Below, in pieces: positions 55,165 to 58,956 of a stretch of DNA of 58,956 bases; within the stretch, counting starts at the first letter, position 1, and every line of letters begins with the position of its first letter. Source of the DNA: CAYOXM01 sp964407925. Lineage in GTDB: Bacteria; Patescibacteriota; Patescibacteriia; SG8-24. The stretch is taken from contig CAYOXM010000007.1 in the NCBI GenBank assembly GCA_964407925.1, positions 1 through 58,956 on the forward strand, written 5' to 3'. Under the pieces are notes generated by a model, which saw only the letters and a list, made by a program, of their open reading frames with translations, was not told the DNA's origin and searched no databases. The position numbers were made by a program, and so were the translations under genes.

Positions 55165-56451
55165 TTATTTTTGGACAATGGCCGTGCGGAGGAGGTCGAT
55201 GACCTTGCGGTTCCTGATGGTCGTCCGCAGGTAGTCTTGGTACTCCTCTCCGCGGATGCGTTCCTGCATCTCGGCATCGTTTTTGTGTTCGTTGATGAGG
55301 TTTTGCACCTCCGTGAGCAGCTCTTCGTCCGTGGCTTCGATATGCTCGCGCTCCGCGACTTCGCGGATGAGGATCGCCGTCTTCACGCGCTTGATCGCCT
55401 GGGACGCGAATTCGAGCTTCAGCTCGTCGACGGTCTTTCCGATGTTCTGCAGGTAGTCAGCGAACTCGATGCCGCGGTGGCTCACGCCGTGCTTGAGCTC
55501 CTCGAGCATCCGTTCGACCTCGTGGTTCACGGCGATGTCCGGAATCTCCCCGAACTTCGATTTTTCGACGAGCGTCTCGAGCACCTCGAGTTCCGCGCGC
55601 TGGAGTTCCTTCTCCTTCGTCTCCTTCTCGATATTTCCTCGCAGGAGCTCGCGGAGCTTGGCGACGCTCTCCTGGCCGACGGACTTCGCAAACTCGTCGG
55701 TCAGCTCGGGATGCTGGAGCTCGTATACCTCGTTCACGGTGACCGCGAACTCGATGTCCTTGCCGGCGATGTTCTTCTGGAAATGCGATTCGGGGAACTT
55801 CAGCGTGAAATTTTTCTTGTCGCCGGCTTTGACGCCCGTGACCTGCTCCTTCACGCCGGGGATGTAGTAGTCCTCGTCGAGGTAGATGCCGTGATTCCTC
55901 GCCTGCCCGCCTTCGAGGGGCACGTTGGCCTGCGAGAGGTCCATGTCGACGACGACCTTGTCGCCGGCGCGGGACTCGCGTTCAACACGGACTTCCTTCG
56001 TCTGCATCCGCTGGATTTCCTTCACCGTGTCGTCGATCTGCTTCTCCTCGACCTTCGTCGCTTTCGCCTCGACTTTCAGCGCGCGGAAGTCGGCGAGCGA
56101 CTCGACATGCGGGATGACGGCGACCGTCGCGACGTACTCGACCGGGTTTCCTGGGACGAGCTTCGTCACGTTGATTTGCGGCTCGCCGTACGTGTGGACG
56201 TGCGCCTCGGTCACCACCTTCACGTAGGAGCGGCGGACGAGCGCGGGAAGTGCGGCTTCATATATGGCCATCTCGCCGAAGCGGGACTTCACGGCGTCGA
56301 ACGGCGCCTTGCCCGGGCGGAAGCCGTCGATGGGGCGCTGGGAAGAGAGTTCCTGGGCCGCGCGCTCGAGCGCATCCTTGGCTTCGTCGACGGGGATATG
56401 GACGGAGATTTCGACCATGCCCTTAGGCAGGTTTTTCACGGTATGTTGCAT
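55165..56451 (-). CDS. tig: Trigger factor (ribosome-associated chaperone and prolyl isomerase)
   Basis: Trigger factor (428 residues) meets nascent chains at the ribosome exit tunnel. The N-terminal ribosome-binding domain shows VEISVHIPVDEAKDALERAA and the tunnel-docking motif GFRPGKAP (about residue 45). The FKBP-like middle domain is about 150-235 (AGDKVVVDMDLS, IPGVKEQVTGVKAGDKKNFT). The helical C-terminal domain follows (LTDEFAKSVGQESVAKLREL, HEVERMLEELKHG). The ATG at 56449-56451 (MQHTVKNLPKG) is chosen; the upstream frame lacks family similarity. Given the giant secreted proteins here, chaperone capacity is likely important. Confidence 0.95.
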   Translation of the reverse strand: MQHTVKNLPKGMVEISVHIPVDEAKDALERAAQELSSQRPIDGFRPGKAPFDAVKSRFGEMAIYEAALPALVRRSYVKVVTEAHVHTYGEPQINVTKLVPGNPVEYVATVAVIPHVESLADFRALKVEAKATKVEEKQIDDTVKEIQRMQTKEVRVERESRAGDKVVVDMDLSQANVPLEGGQARNHGIYLDEDYYIPGVKEQVTGVKAGDKKNFTLKFPESHFQKNIAGKDIEFAVTVNEVYELQHPELTDEFAKSVGQESVAKLRELLRGNIEKETKEKELQRAELEVLETLVEKSKFGEIPDIAVNHEVERMLEELKHGVSHRGIEFADYLQNIGKTVDELKLEFASQAIKRVKTAILIREVAEREHIEATDEELLTEVQNLINEHKNDAEMQERIRGEEYQDYLRTTIRNRKVIDLLRTAIVQK

Positions 56452-56520
56452 AGGTAGGACATTCAATTGAATTCGAACGTTAGCGGAGAAACGACCTCCT
56501 GTCAAACCGTCGAGGTACTG

Positions 56521-56544
56521 AAAAACCGCCACTTAAGGCGGTTT
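56521..56544 (-). terminator. Terminator after the inositol-phosphatase-family gene
   Basis: AAACCGCC (56523-56530) pairs with GGCGGTTT (56537-56544) around a 6-base loop and is followed by T on the minus strand. It lies just upstream of the trigger factor gene. Confidence 0.85.
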
Positions 56545-56553
56545 CTTCTTTGA

Positions 56554-57402
56554 CTACCCTTTGAGCGCTGCCGACAGGCGATTGAAGGTCTCGGCGTCGG
56601 TCGCGCAGATGAGCGGCTCAGCCCGCCGCGACGAGCGGTCGAAGACGGGGTCGTTCCACGCACCGCCTGACTGGCCGACGATGAAGGCGAACGCGCCCGC
56701 GTCGATGAGCTGGGCTTTGCCGAAGGCCATGCCGGCGATCTCTCCCGTGAGCAGGCGCAGGCTCGTCTTGTACCAGTCGGCGCTGCCGTCGTAGTCGGCG
56801 GACGGGTTCGCGGTCTCGAAGCCGAGCGCTTCGATGGCCGGACGGCGGTCCTTGAAGCTCATGCCGACGAGCACGACCTTGCCGCCGCTCGGGACGCGGT
56901 AGGCCGCGGGGGCGTTTCCCGCGGTAACGTCCTCCGCGGTCGTGGTCCACGCGCCCTGCCCGCGGACGGCCCAGTAGAATTTCCCTTCGCGCGGGACGTA
57001 GACGACCGCCGCCTCGATGGCATCGTCCTTGCAGATCGTAAGGATGGTGCAGAAGAGCGGCAGGCCGTCCTTGAAGTACAGCGTCCCGTCGACGGGATCG
57101 AGCGTCACGAGGTAGGGCGCCTCCTGCGGGAAGTAGGCGGAGATGCGGTCGCGCTCGTACTCCTCGCCGTAGAACGCGACGTCCTCGTAGGTCGTGAGGA
57201 GAACCGTGCCCAGGTACGTCTCGATGGCGATGTCGGCGTCGGTCACGACGTCGACGAACCGCTCACCGCCCTTCGATTCGCCGTTCCGCTGCCCGTTCTT
57301 CCTGATGTCGTCCTGGATGCGGCAGGCGAGACGGCCCGCGGCGACGAGGTGCGGAAGAAGTGCGCGGATGGCGGCGTCGAGTCCTTTGTCGGCGACCTTC
57401 AT
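56554..57402 (-). CDS. Inositol-monophosphatase-family phosphatase
   Basis: A 282-residue metal-dependent phosphatase of the IMPase/CysQ/FBPase superfamily. Motifs: VTDADIAIETYL (metal/substrate loop), FYGEEYE (the metal-binding Glu pair), LDPVDGTLYFKDGLPLFCTI (the DPxDGT catalytic signature), and DAGAFAFIVGQSGGAWNDP (C-terminal ligand and WD-like end). Substrate could be inositol-1-phosphate, PAP or another sugar phosphate. The wording 'DGTLYFKDG' instead of 'DGTxNF' is unusual for true IMPases. The ATG at 57400-57402 gives MKVADKGLDAAIRALLP. It follows the pyrophosphatase gene after a terminator. Confidence 0.85.
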   Translation of the reverse strand: MKVADKGLDAAIRALLPHLVAAGRLACRIQDDIRKNGQRNGESKGGERFVDVVTDADIAIETYLGTVLLTTYEDVAFYGEEYERDRISAYFPQEAPYLVTLDPVDGTLYFKDGLPLFCTILTICKDDAIEAAVVYVPREGKFYWAVRGQGAWTTTAEDVTAGNAPAAYRVPSGGKVVLVGMSFKDRRPAIEALGFETANPSADYDGSADWYKTSLRLLTGEIAGMAFGKAQLIDAGAFAFIVGQSGGAWNDPVFDRSSRRAEPLICATDAETFNRLSAALKG

Positions 57403-57504
57403 AAGGAAAATTTTTGATGCGGGAGTCCCGCCGAATGGCGGGGCGATTTTCATACGCCAACATCGTCGCACATTTGCGGCGCGCGGTGAAGGCGCGGAAA
57501 AAGA

Positions 57505-57535
57505 AAACCCCACGCCTTTTTGCAAAGGCGTGGGG
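57505..57535 (-). terminator. Terminator after the membrane pyrophosphatase gene
   Basis: A perfect 12-bp stem (57508-57519 with 57524-57535, CCCCACGCCTTT) with a 4-base loop is followed on the minus strand by TTTTCTTTTT. Confidence 0.93.
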
Positions 57536-57553
57536 GCCGGACCTCGGTCCGTC

Positions 57554-58956
57554 CTAGGCCATCAGCGCGACCACGAGGAGCGCGACGATGTTCAGGATCT
57601 TGATCATCGGGTTGATGGCGGGGCCGGCAGTGTCCTTGTACGGGTCGCCGACGGTGTCGCCGGTGACCGCCGCCTGGTGGGCGAAGGACTTCTTGCCGCC
57701 GTAGACGCCGGACTCGATGTACTTCTTGGCGTTGTCCCAGGCCGCGCCGCCGGTGGTCATGGAGACCGCGACGAAGATGCCGGTGACGATGGCGCCGACG
57801 AGCATGCCGCCGAGCGCCTCGAAGCCGAGGAGTTCCTTGAAGACGAGCGCTACGACGATCGGGGAGACGACCGGCAGGAGCGCCGGGATCGTCATCTCGC
57901 TGATGGCGGATTTCGTCACGATGTCGACGCAAGCGGCGTAGTCGGGCTTGCCGGTACCTTCCATGATGCCCGGGATTTCCTTGAACTGGCGGCGAACCTC
58001 GTCGACGACCTTGGTCGCCGCGCGGCCGACCGCCTCCATCGCGATCGCCGCGAAGAGGTAGGTCACGATGCCGCCGAGGAAGAGGCCAATGAGCACCTTC
58101 GGATCGGAGAGCGAGAACACCGCGTCGATGCCTGCCTTGTCGAGTTCCTGCGTGTAGGCGGCGAAGAGCACGACGGAAGCGAGGCCGGCCGAGCCGATGG
58201 CGTAGCCCTTGGTGACGGCCTTGGTCGTGTTGCCGACCGCGTCGAGCGGGTCGGTGACGGCGCGCACCTCGTCGGGGAGGCCGGCCATTTCGGCGATGCC
58301 GCCGGCGTTATCGGTGATCGGGCCGTAGGCGTCGATGGCCACGATGATGCCGGTCAGCGAGAGCATCGCCATCGATGCGACGGCGACGCCGTAGATGCCG
58401 GCGAGGCCGTACGCCGCGAGGATGCCGCCGCAGATGACGAGCACCGGGAGCGCGGTCGCGCGCATCGAGACCGCGAGGCCCGCGATGATGTTCGTGCCGT
58501 GGCCGGACTGAGAGGCTTCGGCGATGCGGCGGACCGGCGAGTACTGCGTGCCGGTGTAGAACTCGGTGATGACGAAGATGAGCGCCGTCACCGCGATGCC
58601 GATGAGCGAGGCGAGGTAGAGTTTGCCCGGGGCGAAGAGACCGTTGTCCTTCATGAGCCAGTTCGTCACCGGCCAGAAGAGGACCGCGGCGACGACGCTC
58701 GAGACGATGAGGCCCTTGTAGAGCGCCCACATGATGTTCTTGTCCGGACCGATCTTCACCGCGAACGAGCCGGCGATGGAAGCCACGATGGACACCGCGC
58801 CGAGCACAAGCGGGAAGAGGAGAGCGTTCTCGTTGCCGCTGCCGAAGACGAGAGAACCGAGGAGCATCGCCGCGACCGCCGTGACCGCGTAGGTCTCGAA
58901 GAGGTCGGCGGCCATGCCGGCGCAGTCGCCGACGTTGTCGCCGACGTTGTCGGCGA
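57554..58956 (-). CDS. hppA: Membrane proton-pumping pyrophosphatase, K+-independent type (N-terminal part outside the window)
   Basis: An integral membrane enzyme coupling pyrophosphate hydrolysis to ion pumping. The visible 467 residues include the catalytic loop motif DNVGDNVGDCAGMAADLFET, read from the last bases of the window, so the gene continues beyond base 58956. Others: YSPVRRIAEASQSGHGTNII, AIDAYGPITDNAGGIAEMAG, GNTTKAVTKGYAIGSAG, TTGGAAWDNAKKYIE and GDTVGDPYKDTAGPAINPMI. The lysine in GNTTKA (Ala in K+-dependent enzymes) marks the K+-independent class, which are proton pumps. It suggests pyrophosphate-based energy conservation in an organism with limited metabolism. Confidence 0.96.
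   Translation of the reverse strand, partial: ADNVGDNVGDCAGMAADLFETYAVTAVAAMLLGSLVFGSGNENALLFPLVLGAVSIVASIAGSFAVKIGPDKNIMWALYKGLIVSSVVAAVLFWPVTNWLMKDNGLFAPGKLYLASLIGIAVTALIFVITEFYTGTQYSPVRRIAEASQSGHGTNIIAGLAVSMRATALPVLVICGGILAAYGLAGIYGVAVASMAMLSLTGIIVAIDAYGPITDNAGGIAEMAGLPDEVRAVTDPLDAVGNTTKAVTKGYAIGSAGLASVVLFAAYTQELDKAGIDAVFSLSDPKVLIGLFLGGIVTYLFAAIAMEAVGRAATKVVDEVRRQFKEIPGIMEGTGKPDYAACVDIVTKSAISEMTIPALLPVVSPIVVALVFKELLGFEALGGMLVGAIVTGIFVAVSMTTGGAAWDNAKKYIESGVYGGKKSFAHQAAVTGDTVGDPYKDTAGPAINPMIKILNIVALLVVALMA

Overview
The window looks like chromosomal DNA of a GC-rich bacterium of the Candidate Phyla Radiation (Patescibacteria). This is inferred from the reduced, housekeeping-dense gene set, very large secreted proteins, an O-antigen-ligase/TPR fusion, a DUF916-like protein and an RMD1/DUF155 protein, not from a phylogenetic marker search. 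No insertion sequences, integrases, CRISPR arrays or rRNA genes were seen. All four tRNA genes encode their CCA end.

Layout. 0-7 kb: the end of recA; two small membrane proteins; a minus-strand group rpsF-ssb-rpsR-epmA-efp, in which the EF-P modifying enzyme sits beside EF-P; a THUMP/TRM11-like RNA methyltransferase; ychF and tRNA-Ala(GGC). 7.3-10 kb: a small membrane protein and an 830-residue O-antigen-ligase-like protein with TPR repeats. 10.2-38.0 kb: a minus-strand surface locus of six genes filling almost half the window. It holds two giant fibre-like proteins (3113 and 2949 residues) with Peptidase_S74 auto-processing domains, an 1884-residue FN3/carboxypeptidase-regulatory membrane protein, a DUF916-like anchored protein, and two secreted proteins sharing a C-terminal domain. 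38.0-38.7 kb: an AT-rich gene-free region with three perfect DnaA boxes and a near-perfect parS site. 38.7-46 kb: tRNA-Arg, tRNA-Ala(CGC), rmuC, rpsT, an M50 protease, holA, an RMD1/DUF155 protein, polA and tRNA-Cys. 46-59 kb: a ROK kinase, a class A PBP, dnaN, dnaA, rpmH-rnpA-yidD, a DUF167 protein, endonuclease IV, trigger factor, an inositol-phosphatase-family enzyme and the C-terminal part of a proton-pumping pyrophosphatase.

How the parts may work together. The surface locus resembles, in domain logic, the Firmicutes cell-surface complexes that combine WxL proteins with DUF916 proteins, but adds phage-tail-like fibres that may cleave and trimerise themselves and a large membrane protein reaching from the surface to the cytoplasm. 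The neighbouring O-antigen-ligase-like protein could glycosylate it. I consider this locus the best candidate for an undescribed system. The second strong signal is a candidate replication origin/partition region at 38 kb, about 13 kb from dnaA, where gene orientation also switches from minus to plus.

Limits: domain names come from motif recognition by eye. No database, structure, skew or folding computation was run.
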